A stretch of 32,379 nt of DNA from Gammaproteobacteria bacterium (GCA_016874135.1 VGVE01000035.1:1-32379), one strand, 5' to 3'. Shown: positions 23,822-32,374, counted from the first letter of the stretch. The notes: generated by a model not told the origin, from the letters alone. Numbers and translations: made by a program.

Positions 23822-24937
23822 TCAGGCCGCCGACGGCAGTGCGTTGACGAGTTTGTTTTCCCACACGCTGAGCCCACCGAGTTCGAGGGCTAGGTAGTTC
23901 GACCGCCGGTAGTACAGGTGGCAATCGAATTCCCAGGTGAAACCCATACCGCCATGAACCTGAATGTTGTCGCGCGAACACAGTTGATAGGCGTGCGTCG
24001 CCGAGACACGGGCCGTGGCTGCTGCCAGCGGCAACTCCGGTGCATCGGTGGCGAGCGCCCATGCGGCATAATAACAGTTCGATTCCGCGAGCTTCAGCGC
24101 CACATACATGTCGGCCATCATGTGCTTCAATCCCTGGAAAGAACCGATGGGACGCCCAAACGCATAACGGCCCTTGGCGTAGTTCACAGCCATGTCGAGT
24201 GCGGCCTGGGCACCACCGATCTGTTCGAACGCGAACAGCACAGCAGCCCGGTTCTGAATGCGATCCAGCTGGGCGATACCGCCTCCGGCCTTGGCTCCCA
24301 ATAATTCTGCAGAGGCGCCGGAAAATTCGATCCGTGTGGTATTGCGGGTCGGGTCAATCGTTTCGAGAGGTGTACGCGTAACGCCAGCGCCCTTGAGCTC
24401 CACCAGATACAGGCCAAGGCCGGCCTCACCGCGGGCCAGCACCACCGCACAATCGGCAATGCCACCATCGGCGACGGCAAACTTGGTGCCGGACAGCTTG
24501 CCGGCAGCGACCCGGCAGTTAAGGTAATCCGGATTCAGTTCCGTGCGATCTTCTGTTACCGCCATTGCACCGATGAGTTCGCCTGTTGCAATCTTCGGCA
24601 GGAGCGCCTGTTTCTGCGCATCGGTACCGCACTGGAGCACCGCCTCAGCGAAGAGGTAAACCGTCGAAGAAAACGGTGTCGGTGCAACCTTCGCACCCAG
24701 CGACTGGGCGACGAGGCAAAGAGTCAGGTATCCGGCATCCACACCGCCGAAGGCCTCGGGAATTGCCGTGCCGGGCAGGCCCATGTCACAGAGCCCCTTC
24801 CATACTTCGACGGCATAGGGCGCGCGACCTTCAAGGACGCTGCGTACCACACGGGTGTCGCACTGGTCGGCGAGTAACCGTGCCGTCTGGTCCCGCACCA
24901 GCTTTTCATCGTCGGAAAAATCAAAGTTCAAGGCCAT
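23822..24937 (-). CDS. Acyl-CoA dehydrogenase, partner subunit without the usual catalytic Glu
   Basis: A 371-residue acyl-CoA dehydrogenase-fold protein: PEAFGGVDAGYLTLCLVAQSLG, GAMAVTEDRTELNPDY in the middle, FAFEQIGGAQAALDMAVNYAKGRYAFGRPIGSFQGLKHMMADM, and RDNIQVHGGMGFTWEFDCHLYYRR near the end. At the place of the usual catalytic IEG/YEG Glu it has ALELGGLSVWE, so that active site is probably not complete. This is normal for one subunit of heterotetrameric ACADs, where one active site is shared between the two chains. It starts at ATG 24937 after a G-rich ribosome site and lies 31 bases before the second subunit gene. Confidence 0.88.
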   Translation of the reverse strand: MALNFDFSDDEKLVRDQTARLLADQCDTRVVRSVLEGRAPYAVEVWKGLCDMGLPGTAIPEAFGGVDAGYLTLCLVAQSLGAKVAPTPFSSTVYLFAEAVLQCGTDAQKQALLPKIATGELIGAMAVTEDRTELNPDYLNCRVAAGKLSGTKFAVADGGIADCAVVLARGEAGLGLYLVELKGAGVTRTPLETIDPTRNTTRIEFSGASAELLGAKAGGGIAQLDRIQNRAAVLFAFEQIGGAQAALDMAVNYAKGRYAFGRPIGSFQGLKHMMADMYVALKLAESNCYYAAWALATDAPELPLAAATARVSATHAYQLCSRDNIQVHGGMGFTWEFDCHLYYRRSNYLALELGGLSVWENKLVNALPSAA

Positions 24938-25009
24938 TCCCCCCCATATTCTTGTGGCGGGGAAGTAGACCAGCGGCAGCCGCGCTTGTACAGGCCGAAG
25001 AGGACCGCC

Positions 25010-25564
25010 TCAGCGCCCGGCCGCACAGCCCTCAATCTTCGACGCTGCGAGCATCTTCAGAACGGCTTCATCACAGTCATTCGCCGGTTTGAACTCCGCG
25101 GTTCGCCCGAACATCGGTGCACCGATGTAGCCGCGCATGGCGAGATGACCATCCTCATCCACTGTCATGTAGGACTTGTAGGTCTTGCCGGATTCCGGGT
25201 CATAGATCTCGCCTTCCCACCGTTCACCGCTCCACCCATAACCGATGAGCAGTTCAAGGCCCAGCAGCGGACGGTGTTGCAGCGCGGCATCGGGGTTACG
25301 CGAATCACGACGTGGCGCACCGACGGGGCCTGGTTTTTCGCCGGTCTTGTACAGGGGGTCGAGTACGGCATGAATGCGCATGGAGAGGGACTCCCCCTGC
25401 CGGCTGACAATCAGTAGCGAACGATCATCGCGCCAATGGCCGACTACTGCATCCTGTTCGGCCACGTTTGCATTCACCGCCCCGGACAAACCGGCTATCA
25501 CAGACATCAGCATCAAAAAGCGAGATGTTCGCGGTCGGCGTGGAGACTGAGAAACAAGGGACAT
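25010..25564 (-). CDS. DUF2147 family exported protein
   Basis: A 184-residue protein with a signal peptide (basic RRPRTSR then LMLMSVIAGLSGAVNA) and a periplasmic lipocalin-like domain. VVGHWRDDRSLLIVSRQGESLSMRIHAV, GYGWSGERWEGEIYDPESGKTYKSYMTVDEDGHLAMRGYIGAPMFGRTAEF is the DUF2147 pattern. The family function is not established. Two Cys (in NDCDE and EGCAAG) may pair at the C-terminus. ATG 25564 gives a proper signal peptide and has GGAG 11 bases upstream; the longer frame to 25600 would add a spurious extension. It lies 72 bases downstream of the ACAD start, on the same strand, and diverges from the membrane protein at 25686. Confidence 0.8.
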   Translation of the reverse strand: MSLVSQSPRRPRTSRFLMLMSVIAGLSGAVNANVAEQDAVVGHWRDDRSLLIVSRQGESLSMRIHAVLDPLYKTGEKPGPVGAPRRDSRNPDAALQHRPLLGLELLIGYGWSGERWEGEIYDPESGKTYKSYMTVDEDGHLAMRGYIGAPMFGRTAEFKPANDCDEAVLKMLAASKIEGCAAGR

Positions 25565-25685
25565 GGCTTGGGGACTCCCTGCATGAATCAAGAGACACAA
25601 CGTTGCACACCATCCGGCTCCTCATAACGAGGGAGAACGGACTAACATCAGCGCCGGATCATAAGTGACGGGACAGTGCTTCACC

Positions 25686-26468
25686 ATGAGTTGGCTCGCT
25701 TCCATCGGCGTCTCCATGCTCAGCGCCATCATTGCTGGCGCGATCGGGCTGGGTATCGGCCTTGCCTGCGTCCGCTGGTACAGCATCTCTTCATTTGAGG
25801 GGAAATCAGGCTTCTTCGTGGTAGCCGTGATACCCGTGGCGATCCTTATCGGCCTCATCACCAGCCTTGTGACGGCACGGATGGAGTCACCGGAGAGCAC
25901 GCCGCTCTTTGGTGAAGTACTGCTGCGTAGTGGTGCCTCGCTCGCTGGGCTTGCAGTTCTCATCGCTCTGTTTGCCTGGTTACTGTCACCGAAGACGGAA
26001 CATGACGACGAAGTCGCCATCGCGCCTCAGGAGGTACCTGCTCCGGAACCGGTACCCTTCAGTACGCTGCCGCCAGTCGACGCTCCGCTCAGCACCTGGC
26101 TCGAAACCCTGCGCTACAACGGTACGCCTGAAATCCAGAGCGCCATCCTTGAACATGTGCAATCCCGTACGGATCGGGTAGCCGAACTGACGGCCATACT
26201 TCGTGGTGAAGATGATGGTCTCGCCTATGCCGCACTGAACGCACTGGCCGCACTGCCCGCGGATACGCTTCCCGATCTGGATGCAGAGCTTGAGGCAACC
26301 GCAGCCACCATCATCAACTGCCTCACCCGGCTAGCCGCGCAGACACCGGATAAGGACCCGTCCTACGAGGCGGCGGCGAACTGTTTAATGCGCTGGTCCG
26401 GCTGGATGCAAGTTGTCACCACCCGCCCGGCAGAACTTCGGCCGAAGCGAACCGCTCAGCTCGAATAG
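25686..26468 (+). CDS. Membrane protein of unknown function with helical-repeat C-terminus
   Basis: A 260-residue protein with three predicted transmembrane helices (about 5-30, 40-62, 78-100), then a Glu/Pro-rich linker and a cytoplasmic helical domain. The domain has short alpha-helical hairpins (TPEIQSAILEHVQSRTDRVAELTAIL, LAYAALNALAALP, LEATAATIINCLTRLA) of HEAT-like type that could mediate protein contacts. I do not recognise a named family. ATG 25686 is the likely start; GTG 25665 is possible. Ribosome sites are weak in both cases. It diverges from the DUF2147 gene and is followed by a 160-base gap before the permease. Confidence 0.7.
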   Translation: MSWLASIGVSMLSAIIAGAIGLGIGLACVRWYSISSFEGKSGFFVVAVIPVAILIGLITSLVTARMESPESTPLFGEVLLRSGASLAGLAVLIALFAWLLSPKTEHDDEVAIAPQEVPAPEPVPFSTLPPVDAPLSTWLETLRYNGTPEIQSAILEHVQSRTDRVAELTAILRGEDDGLAYAALNALAALPADTLPDLDAELEATAATIINCLTRLAAQTPDKDPSYEAAANCLMRWSGWMQVVTTRPAELRPKRTAQLE

Positions 26469-26628
26469 ATGATCAAACTCGCAGGAAAAAGGCCGGACAG
26501 TGCAGCGCTCGCTAGCGAAGCCAAATCTGCCAACCGGTTAATCCCAAAGTGACGATCAAAGACAAGTTGAAGACCAAGAGCGTTGATTGTTGATCCAGCT
26601 GGTAGCCCCGTATGATCGAACCAAAACC

Positions 26629-28152
26629 ATGGCGAACCTCTTGAACCCAGGCCCTTCCGAACTGCGCACCGGCTACACCGACGCAGACGCACACTACTTC
26701 CAGCGCCGGACGCTTCGCCGTTATGCCGGCGTCTGGTCACTGTGGGCGCTCGGTGTAGGTGCGGTGATCTCTGGCCACTTCTCCGGCTGGAACCTTGCAC
26801 TCGATGAAGCCGGCTGGGGCGGCATGTTCATCGCTACTTGCCTCATCGCCCTGATGTATCTCGGCCTCACCTTCAGCATCGCCGAGATGTCGCCGGCGTT
26901 GCCCCACACCGGTGGCGCCTATTCCTTCGCTCGCACCGCCATGGGCCCATGGGGCGGATTCATCACGGGCCTTGCGGAAAACGTCGAGTACGTTCTGGTA
27001 CCGGCCACCATCGTGTTCTTCATTGGCAGTTACATGACGGGGATCGCCGGAACGCCAGACAGCTGGCAGCCTCTCTGGTGGGTTGTGTCGTACATGATCT
27101 TCGTTGGTTTGAACGTCACAGGCGTTGAACTTTCGTTCCGCATCACCGTCGTGGTCACGCTGCTCGCTCTCGGTTGCCTCATCGTTTTCTGGATCAGCGC
27201 GCTGGTGAACATGGATTTCAGTCGCTACGCCATGAATGTCGGGGCTGGTGGCGTGCACCTGCCCGAAGGCAACGGACCTTTCCTGCCCGGCGGCATCGAA
27301 GGAATTTTCCTCGCCATGCCGTTTGCGGTCTGGTTATTTCTCGCGGTTGAACAGTTGCCGCTGGCGGCGGAAGAAAGTCATGCACCGGAAAAAGACATGC
27401 CGCGCGGTATTCTCGCGGCAATCTTCACGCTGATGTTCTCCGCCTTCATGATCGTCTGGCTTAACCCGTCCGTCAGCGGGGTCGGCTCTCACGCGCTCGC
27501 CGCCTCAGGCGAGCCGTTGCTTGATGCGCTTCGTGCGATGTATGGATCTGGCATTGCCACCACACTCGCGCTAGTTGCAGTGCTCGGGCTCATCGCTTCG
27601 TTCCATTCCATCATCTTCGCCAAAGGCAGGCAGATCTATTCACTGTCACGAGCCGGATATTTTCCAACTGCCCTGTCACTCACCCACGGTCGCAATCAGA
27701 CGCCGCACGTCGCCATGATCGCCGGCTCATTGCTGGCGCTTACCGTCATGGGTGTGTTGTGGTTCAGCCTCGGTGCAGAACAAGCGGGCGTCGCCATCGG
27801 CGGAACGCTGCTGCAGATGTCGGTCTTCGCGGCGATGTTTTCCTACATCTGCCAGGCGATCAGTTTCATTCGTCTCCGGCAGAAGTTCCCGGATTTGCAC
27901 CGCCCCTGGCGCAGCCCCTTTGGCGTAGCAGGTGCTGTAATCGTGTTGTTGATCGGCGCAGTGACTTTGGTGTTTCAGCTGAGAGATCCGGTCTATCGCA
28001 CCGGTGTGCTCGGTGTAGCGCTGTGGTTCGCCGCAGGCATCCTGTATTTTGCGCTGGTCGGACGTCACTCGCTGGTGCGTTCACCTGAAGAGGAGTTCGC
28101 CTTGAAGCTTCAACACACCGCATCACAACAAACCAAGGACAACCGCTCATGA
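26629..28152 (+). CDS. APC-superfamily permease, ethanolamine-permease-like
   Basis: A 507-residue inner-membrane transporter with about twelve hydrophobic helices. ISGHFSGWNLALDEAGWGGMFIAT, SIAEMSPALPHTGGAYSFARTAMGPWGGFITG and LIASFHSIIFAKGRQIYSLSRAGYFP follow the same order and pattern as Pseudomonas-type ethanolamine permeases (Eat). Amino acid or amine uptake is therefore likely, with ethanolamine as a leading candidate. ATG 26629 has no clear ribosome site; a TATGAT box at 26611-26616 sits so close that a nearly leaderless transcript is possible. The stop overlaps the next gene as ATGA, so permease and ligase are coupled. Confidence 0.87.
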   Translation: MANLLNPGPSELRTGYTDADAHYFQRRTLRRYAGVWSLWALGVGAVISGHFSGWNLALDEAGWGGMFIATCLIALMYLGLTFSIAEMSPALPHTGGAYSFARTAMGPWGGFITGLAENVEYVLVPATIVFFIGSYMTGIAGTPDSWQPLWWVVSYMIFVGLNVTGVELSFRITVVVTLLALGCLIVFWISALVNMDFSRYAMNVGAGGVHLPEGNGPFLPGGIEGIFLAMPFAVWLFLAVEQLPLAAEESHAPEKDMPRGILAAIFTLMFSAFMIVWLNPSVSGVGSHALAASGEPLLDALRAMYGSGIATTLALVAVLGLIASFHSIIFAKGRQIYSLSRAGYFPTALSLTHGRNQTPHVAMIAGSLLALTVMGVLWFSLGAEQAGVAIGGTLLQMSVFAAMFSYICQAISFIRLRQKFPDLHRPWRSPFGVAGAVIVLLIGAVTLVFQLRDPVYRTGVLGVALWFAAGILYFALVGRHSLVRSPEEEFALKLQHTASQQTKDNRS

Positions 28153-29525
28153 GTACGCAGGGAATGTTGTCCCTGATTGATCTGCGCAACGCCACCCAGC
28201 GCGGTGAGATCGATACCGTCGTGGTTGCGTTCACCGACATGTTCGGGCGACTCATCGGCAAACGCTTTCACGCCGAGTATTTCTGTGAGTCCGCGTGGTC
28301 CGAAACCCACGCCTGCAATTATCTGCTCGCCAACGACATCGACATGGAACCGGTGCCGGGATACGACGCCGCCAGCTGGAACCAGGGTTATGGCGACTTC
28401 GTGATGAAGCCGGTGATGAGCACGCTGCGGCGCATTCCGTGGCTCACCCGCACTGCGCTCGTGCTCTGCGATGTGCAGGACCATCACGGCCACGACCTCG
28501 CCTACAGCCCGCGGGCGATGCTCAAGGCACAGGTCGACAAGCTCGCCGCAAGGCAGATGAAGGCGTTTTTCGCTTCAGAGCTCGAGTTCTATCTCTTCCG
28601 CGAAACCTATGCATCAGCACGCGACAAACGCTGGACCGGTATCCAGACCGCAGCGGAGTACATGCAGGACTATCACATCCTCAGCACCACCCGCGAAGAG
28701 CCGGTGATGCAAGCTATCCGCAATGGCATTCACGCGGCCGGCATTCCGGTCGAAAACTCAAAAGGCGAATGGGGTCGCGGCCAGGAAGAACTGAACGTTC
28801 GGTATACGGATGCGCTCACCATGGCGGACCGTCACGTCGTCCTGAAGAACGGCGTGAAGGAAATCGCTGATCTCGCCGGCTGGGCGGTCACCTTTATGGC
28901 GAAGTGGCATTACGACCTCGCCGGTTCGTCCTGTCACATCCACGCCTCCCTCTGGGATTCGAAAGGCCAAACCGCGCTCTTTCACGATCCCAAGGCACCA
29001 CTTGGCATGAGCACGCTGATGCGCCAGTTCATGGCAGGCCAACTCCGTTATGCGGCGGACCTCACCTGGTTCCTCGCCCCGTTCGTCAACTCTTACAAAC
29101 GCTTTCAGCAGACCGGCACGTTTGCGCCCACGCGGATCGTCTGGTCCGACGACAACCGCACTGCGGGCTTTCGGCTTTGCGGCGCCGGCTCCCGGGCAAT
29201 ACGCACTGAGTGCCGCATCGGTGGCGCAGATCTCAACCCGTATCTCGCTTTCGCCGCGCTACTGGCTGCCGGCATGGCAGGGATCGATGAAGAACTCGAA
29301 CTGCCGTCGGCTTACAGTGGAGACGCCTACTACGACTCCACGCTTAAACACATCCCCGGTACCCTGCGTGAAGCCATGGCCGCACTCGATCATTCGCTGT
29401 TCCTGCGCAGTATATTCGGCGACGCGGTCATCGATCATTACGTTCGCACAGCGGCCTGGGAGCAGGCACAGTACGACCGGCGTATCACCGACTGGGAATT
29501 GCAACGGGGCTTCGAACGATACTGA
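28149..29525 (+). CDS. Glutamine-synthetase-like ligase (gamma-glutamylpolyamine/ethanolamide synthetase type)
   Basis: A 458-residue protein of the glutamine synthetase fold, with the PuuA/GlnA4-like pattern rather than that of true GlnA. FASELEFYLFRE holds metal-binding Glu residues, GRGQEELNVRYTDAL the second Glu set, SSCHIHASLWD the ATP/metal His, and NSYKRFQ...RIVWSDDNRTAGFRLC the substrate arginine region. ECRIGGADLNPYLAFAALLAAG is the last metal/ATP strand. It would attach glutamate through its gamma carboxyl to an amine, using ATP. Genetic coupling to an amine permease and an alcohol dehydrogenase suggests ethanolamine or another amino alcohol as acceptor, not ammonia. Confidence 0.85.
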   Translation: MSTQGMLSLIDLRNATQRGEIDTVVVAFTDMFGRLIGKRFHAEYFCESAWSETHACNYLLANDIDMEPVPGYDAASWNQGYGDFVMKPVMSTLRRIPWLTRTALVLCDVQDHHGHDLAYSPRAMLKAQVDKLAARQMKAFFASELEFYLFRETYASARDKRWTGIQTAAEYMQDYHILSTTREEPVMQAIRNGIHAAGIPVENSKGEWGRGQEELNVRYTDALTMADRHVVLKNGVKEIADLAGWAVTFMAKWHYDLAGSSCHIHASLWDSKGQTALFHDPKAPLGMSTLMRQFMAGQLRYAADLTWFLAPFVNSYKRFQQTGTFAPTRIVWSDDNRTAGFRLCGAGSRAIRTECRIGGADLNPYLAFAALLAAGMAGIDEELELPSAYSGDAYYDSTLKHIPGTLREAMAALDHSLFLRSIFGDAVIDHYVRTAAWEQAQYDRRITDWELQRGFERY

Positions 29526-29534
29526 GTGAATGCA

Positions 29535-30695
29535 ATGAACAGTCTTCGCGCCAACTGGTCCTATCCCACTGCCGTTTGGTTTGGTGCGGGTCGCATCGAA
29601 GAACTCGCTGCCGCCTGCGCCTCACTCGGCATCAGAAGACCACTATTCGTCACTGACGCCGGGCTCGCGAGTGCGGGGATCACTACGAAGACAATCAGCG
29701 CGCTGCGTAGCGCAGGTCTTCCGGCGGCACTCTTTGCTGATATCAAACCAAACCCAGTGCTGCCCAATCTCGAAGCCGGCATCGCTGCGTACCGCGCGGG
29801 TGATCACGACGGCGTCATCGCCTTTGGCGGCGGCAGCGGTCTTGATACCGGCAAACTTATCGCCTTCATGTCCGGTCAATCGCGTCCGGTGTGGGACTTT
29901 GAAGACATCGGCGTCTGGTGGACACGTGCCGACACCTCAGGCATCGCACCCATTATCGCCGTACCCACCACCGCAGGTACCGGCAGCGAAGTGGGCCGGG
30001 CGGGCGTTCTCACAGACCCGTCAACACAAACCAAAAAAGTCATCTTTCATCCGAAGATGATGCCGGCCATCGTCATTGCCGATCCGGAACTCACGGTTGA
30101 CTTGCCACCTTTCATCACCGCAGGCACGGGCATGGACGCACTGGCCCATTGCCTTGAGGCCTACTGTGCACCGGGTTATCACCCGCTTGGAGAGGGCATT
30201 GCAGTCGAAGGGATGCGCCTGGTCTTCGAAAACCTGCGCAAGGTGATGGCTGATCCGAAGAACATCGAAGCACGTGGCCACATGATGGCTGCGGCGGCCA
30301 TGGGTGCGACCGCTTTCCAGAAAGGACTCGGCGCCATTCATGCCATGTCTCACCCCGTGGGTTCGCTGCACGACACCCACCACGGCATGACCAACGCCGT
30401 CTTCATGCCCTATGTGCTGAAGTTCAACCGCGAAGTGATCGAAGAGAAGATCGCACGCCTCGCCGCGTGGCTTGGCCTCGCAAGGGGCTTCGATGGATTC
30501 CTCGATGCGGTGATCGCACTGCGCAAGGATGTTGGTGTGCCGCATACACTTGCGGGACTAAACATTGATCAGCGCAACCGAGAGCGCATTGCGGAGATGG
30601 CTGTGGTGGATCCAACAGCTGGCGGGAATCCGCGTGTGCTGGATGTGGGAGCAGCGCTCCGGCTCTTTGATGCAACGGTAGCTGGAGAACTCTGA
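29535..30695 (+). CDS. Iron-containing (group III) alcohol dehydrogenase
   Basis: A 386-residue enzyme of the Fe-ADH family. FGGGSGLDTGK is the NAD(P)-binding loop and PTTAGTGSEVGRAGVL the second family signature. The metal ligands fit the known pattern: GMDALAHCLEAY (Asp201, His205) and LGAIHAMSHPVGSLHDTHHG (His269, His283), counted from ATG 29535. GTG 29526 would add three residues. It would oxidise a primary alcohol to an aldehyde with NAD+. Nine bases after the ligase stop, it is the third gene of the permease-ligase-ADH unit. No aldehyde dehydrogenase or gamma-glutamyl hydrolase follows, so those would be encoded elsewhere. Confidence 0.87.
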   Translation: MNSLRANWSYPTAVWFGAGRIEELAAACASLGIRRPLFVTDAGLASAGITTKTISALRSAGLPAALFADIKPNPVLPNLEAGIAAYRAGDHDGVIAFGGGSGLDTGKLIAFMSGQSRPVWDFEDIGVWWTRADTSGIAPIIAVPTTAGTGSEVGRAGVLTDPSTQTKKVIFHPKMMPAIVIADPELTVDLPPFITAGTGMDALAHCLEAYCAPGYHPLGEGIAVEGMRLVFENLRKVMADPKNIEARGHMMAAAAMGATAFQKGLGAIHAMSHPVGSLHDTHHGMTNAVFMPYVLKFNREVIEEKIARLAAWLGLARGFDGFLDAVIALRKDVGVPHTLAGLNIDQRNRERIAEMAVVDPTAGGNPRVLDVGAALRLFDATVAGEL

Positions 30696-30707
30696 ACACG
30701 ACCTGCT

Positions 30708-31496
30708 TCAAGCAACGTTCAGGGTTACTTCACCGAGCTGATCGAACTGCGCGTGAATCGAATCCCCGGCCTTGAACGGGATGGCCTTCACAAACGAACC
30801 AGACAGGATCACGTCGCCCGGCTGCATGGATACCCTGAATTCATGCAGCTTGTTCGCCAGCCAGACGACCGCGTTGAGGGGATTACCCATCACCGCCGCA
30901 GCGGACCCGGTTTCCAGAATCACGCCATTGATGGCCAGTGACGCGCTCACGCGGCGCACATCAATGTCGAGCAGTGACATGGGGCGACCACCCAGCACCA
31001 CGAATCCGCAGCTCGCCGCATCGGCGATGCTGTCCACCAGCAGGTTCTTGCCACGTGTGTTGTAGCGGTTATCGACGATCTCGAGGGCCGGCAGTACAAA
31101 ATCGGTCGCGCGGATCACATCCGCGACATTGACGGATGGGCCAGCCAGTTCATCCCCCATTACAAAGGCGAGCTCCACTTCGACCAGAGGCCGGTTCATC
31201 GTCTCCCGCGCAACAGTTGAGCCTTCGAGAGCAAACCAGTTGTCGAAGATGAAGCCGTAATCCGGTTCGGACGCGCCGGTGAGATCACGCATGGCCTTCG
31301 ACGTCAGACCGATCTTGTGACCCTTCACCGAACGACCCGCACTCAACTTCAGATCACGCTCCGCAAGACCAATGCGGTAGGCATCATCCACCGTTGCGTC
31401 AGGAAAACGGTTGCTGACGGGTTCGGTCCACTGCCGGTTCTGTTCGGCATGCCACAATGCCTTGGCGGCGTCTTCAACCTGTGCGGGGGTCATCAT
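30708..31496 (-). CDS. 2-oxo-hept-4-ene-1,7-dioate / 2-oxopent-4-enoate hydratase-type enzyme
   Basis: A 262-residue enzyme of the fumarylacetoacetate hydrolase-fold group that hydrates 2-oxo-4-enoic acids in meta-cleavage pathways (HpaH, MhpD). VKGHKIGLTSKAMRDLTGASEPDYGFIFDN, the metal-binding PLVEVELAFVMG, ALEIVDNRY, NPLNAVVWLANKLHEFR and PGDVILSGSFVKAIP match this family from end to end. HpaH acts in homoprotocatechuate degradation, and similar hydratases serve 2-aminophenol and catechol routes. ATG 31496 has GGAG nine bases upstream; ATG 31502 is too close to that site. The gene follows the RidA-like gene immediately and converges on the alcohol dehydrogenase, 12 bases away. Confidence 0.87.
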   Translation of the reverse strand: MMTPAQVEDAAKALWHAEQNRQWTEPVSNRFPDATVDDAYRIGLAERDLKLSAGRSVKGHKIGLTSKAMRDLTGASEPDYGFIFDNWFALEGSTVARETMNRPLVEVELAFVMGDELAGPSVNVADVIRATDFVLPALEIVDNRYNTRGKNLLVDSIADAASCGFVVLGGRPMSLLDIDVRRVSASLAINGVILETGSAAAVMGNPLNAVVWLANKLHEFRVSMQPGDVILSGSFVKAIPFKAGDSIHAQFDQLGEVTLNVA

Positions 31497-31502
31497 GATC
31501 AT

Positions 31503-31880
31503 CTACTCCGGAAGATAAGCCATGAACGATGCGGAGAGTGCACTGCCCTGACCGAGATGGGTATGACGCGCAGGGCGGGACTCAGGATCAGGAAATCTCT
31601 GCACCCAGGGAATGTCGATCACCGCGCGGGCTTCTGCACTTGGCGCCCAGAACTCCATCTTGGCCACGTGCGACCAGTTGCCACCTGCGGCAGCAAGCAT
31701 CTTCTCTATGTGCCTAAAAATGTTGGCGACCTGCGAGTCGAGTGCCGCCGGAACATTACTAGTGCTAGGATCAACCGGCGAGATCACGCTCGATACGAGG
31801 AGGGGACCGATTCGACTCGCCACCGGTATCGCGGTCTGGTGCGATAGCCCGTCGATGTGAATGCTCTTCCGTTTCGCCAT
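31503..31880 (-). CDS. RidA/YjgF family protein (possible 2-aminomuconate deaminase)
   Basis: A 125-residue member of the RidA family. QTAIPVASRIGPLLVSSVISPVDPS is the N-terminal strand set; SQVANIFRHIEKMLAAAGGNWSHVAKMEFWAP is the family helix. RPARHTH places an arginine at position 105, the key imine-binding residue of RidA. General RidA proteins destroy reactive enamines; dedicated relatives act as 2-aminomuconate deaminase in the 2-aminophenol and kynurenine meta routes. Its tight pairing with a 2-oxo-4-enoate hydratase favours the second role, by inference. The stop is next to the hydratase ribosome site, so the two are coupled. Confidence 0.8.
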   Translation of the reverse strand: MAKRKSIHIDGLSHQTAIPVASRIGPLLVSSVISPVDPSTSNVPAALDSQVANIFRHIEKMLAAAGGNWSHVAKMEFWAPSAEARAVIDIPWVQRFPDPESRPARHTHLGQGSALSASFMAYLPE

Positions 31881-31909
31881 TTCAAATGCCCTCTACTTGC
31901 TCGGACGAG

Positions 31910-32374
31910 TCACGCCCGCCTCAGCTCCAGACGGATATCCTTCGGTTCCCTTGCATACATAACCGGATCCGGCGTCTCGGCCAACGTACAACCCTGTCGC
32001 AGATAGAAATCCATCGTGTTCTGCGTTTCTGTCGCCGAAACATAGTGACACATCGCACCTCGCCGCCAGGCTTCTTCCATCGCCGCATTGAACAACCTGA
32101 CGCCCAGTCCCTGACCACGATAGCGCTGGTCCACATGCAAAAACCTGAGCTGCAACATATCGCTGGCTGCGCCAAAAAACCGGTTCTCGAGGATGACGAC
32201 GGCCACCATTCGGCCATGCTCGAAAGACCCCAGAAACCAACCACCCCGATCAAAACAGTCTTCAAATTGCGGCGTGTCCGATTCACGCTGCCCCGACGGC
32301 CATCCAGTGGATTTGAAGTGATGGGCTTGCAACTCCAACGAACCGTCGACTAGCCGGTGCACGCGCTCGATCAC
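31910..32374 (-). CDS. GNAT-family N-acetyltransferase (possibly 5'-incomplete)
   Basis: At least 154 residues of a GCN5-like acetyltransferase. LQLRFLHVDQRYRGQGLGVRLFNAAMEEAWRRGAMCHYVSA holds the acetyl-CoA-binding RGQGLG loop (Q/RxxGxG/A), followed by ETQNTMDFYLRQGC near the C-terminus. The acceptor is unknown. The frame starts at GTG 32374, five bases from the window end, so the true start could lie outside. It precedes the RidA-like gene with a 29-base gap and probably shares its operon. Confidence 0.8.
   Translation of the reverse strand: MIERVHRLVDGSLELQAHHFKSTGWPSGQRESDTPQFEDCFDRGGWFLGSFEHGRMVAVVILENRFFGAASDMLQLRFLHVDQRYRGQGLGVRLFNAAMEEAWRRGAMCHYVSATETQNTMDFYLRQGCTLAETPDPVMYAREPKDIRLELRRA

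Noticed and set aside
26583..26616. TTGATT/TTGATC with TATGAT before the permease, considered as a sigma-70 promoter
   Set aside because: Spacings of 22 or 15 bases are poor and the leader would be only a few bases; kept only as a remark.
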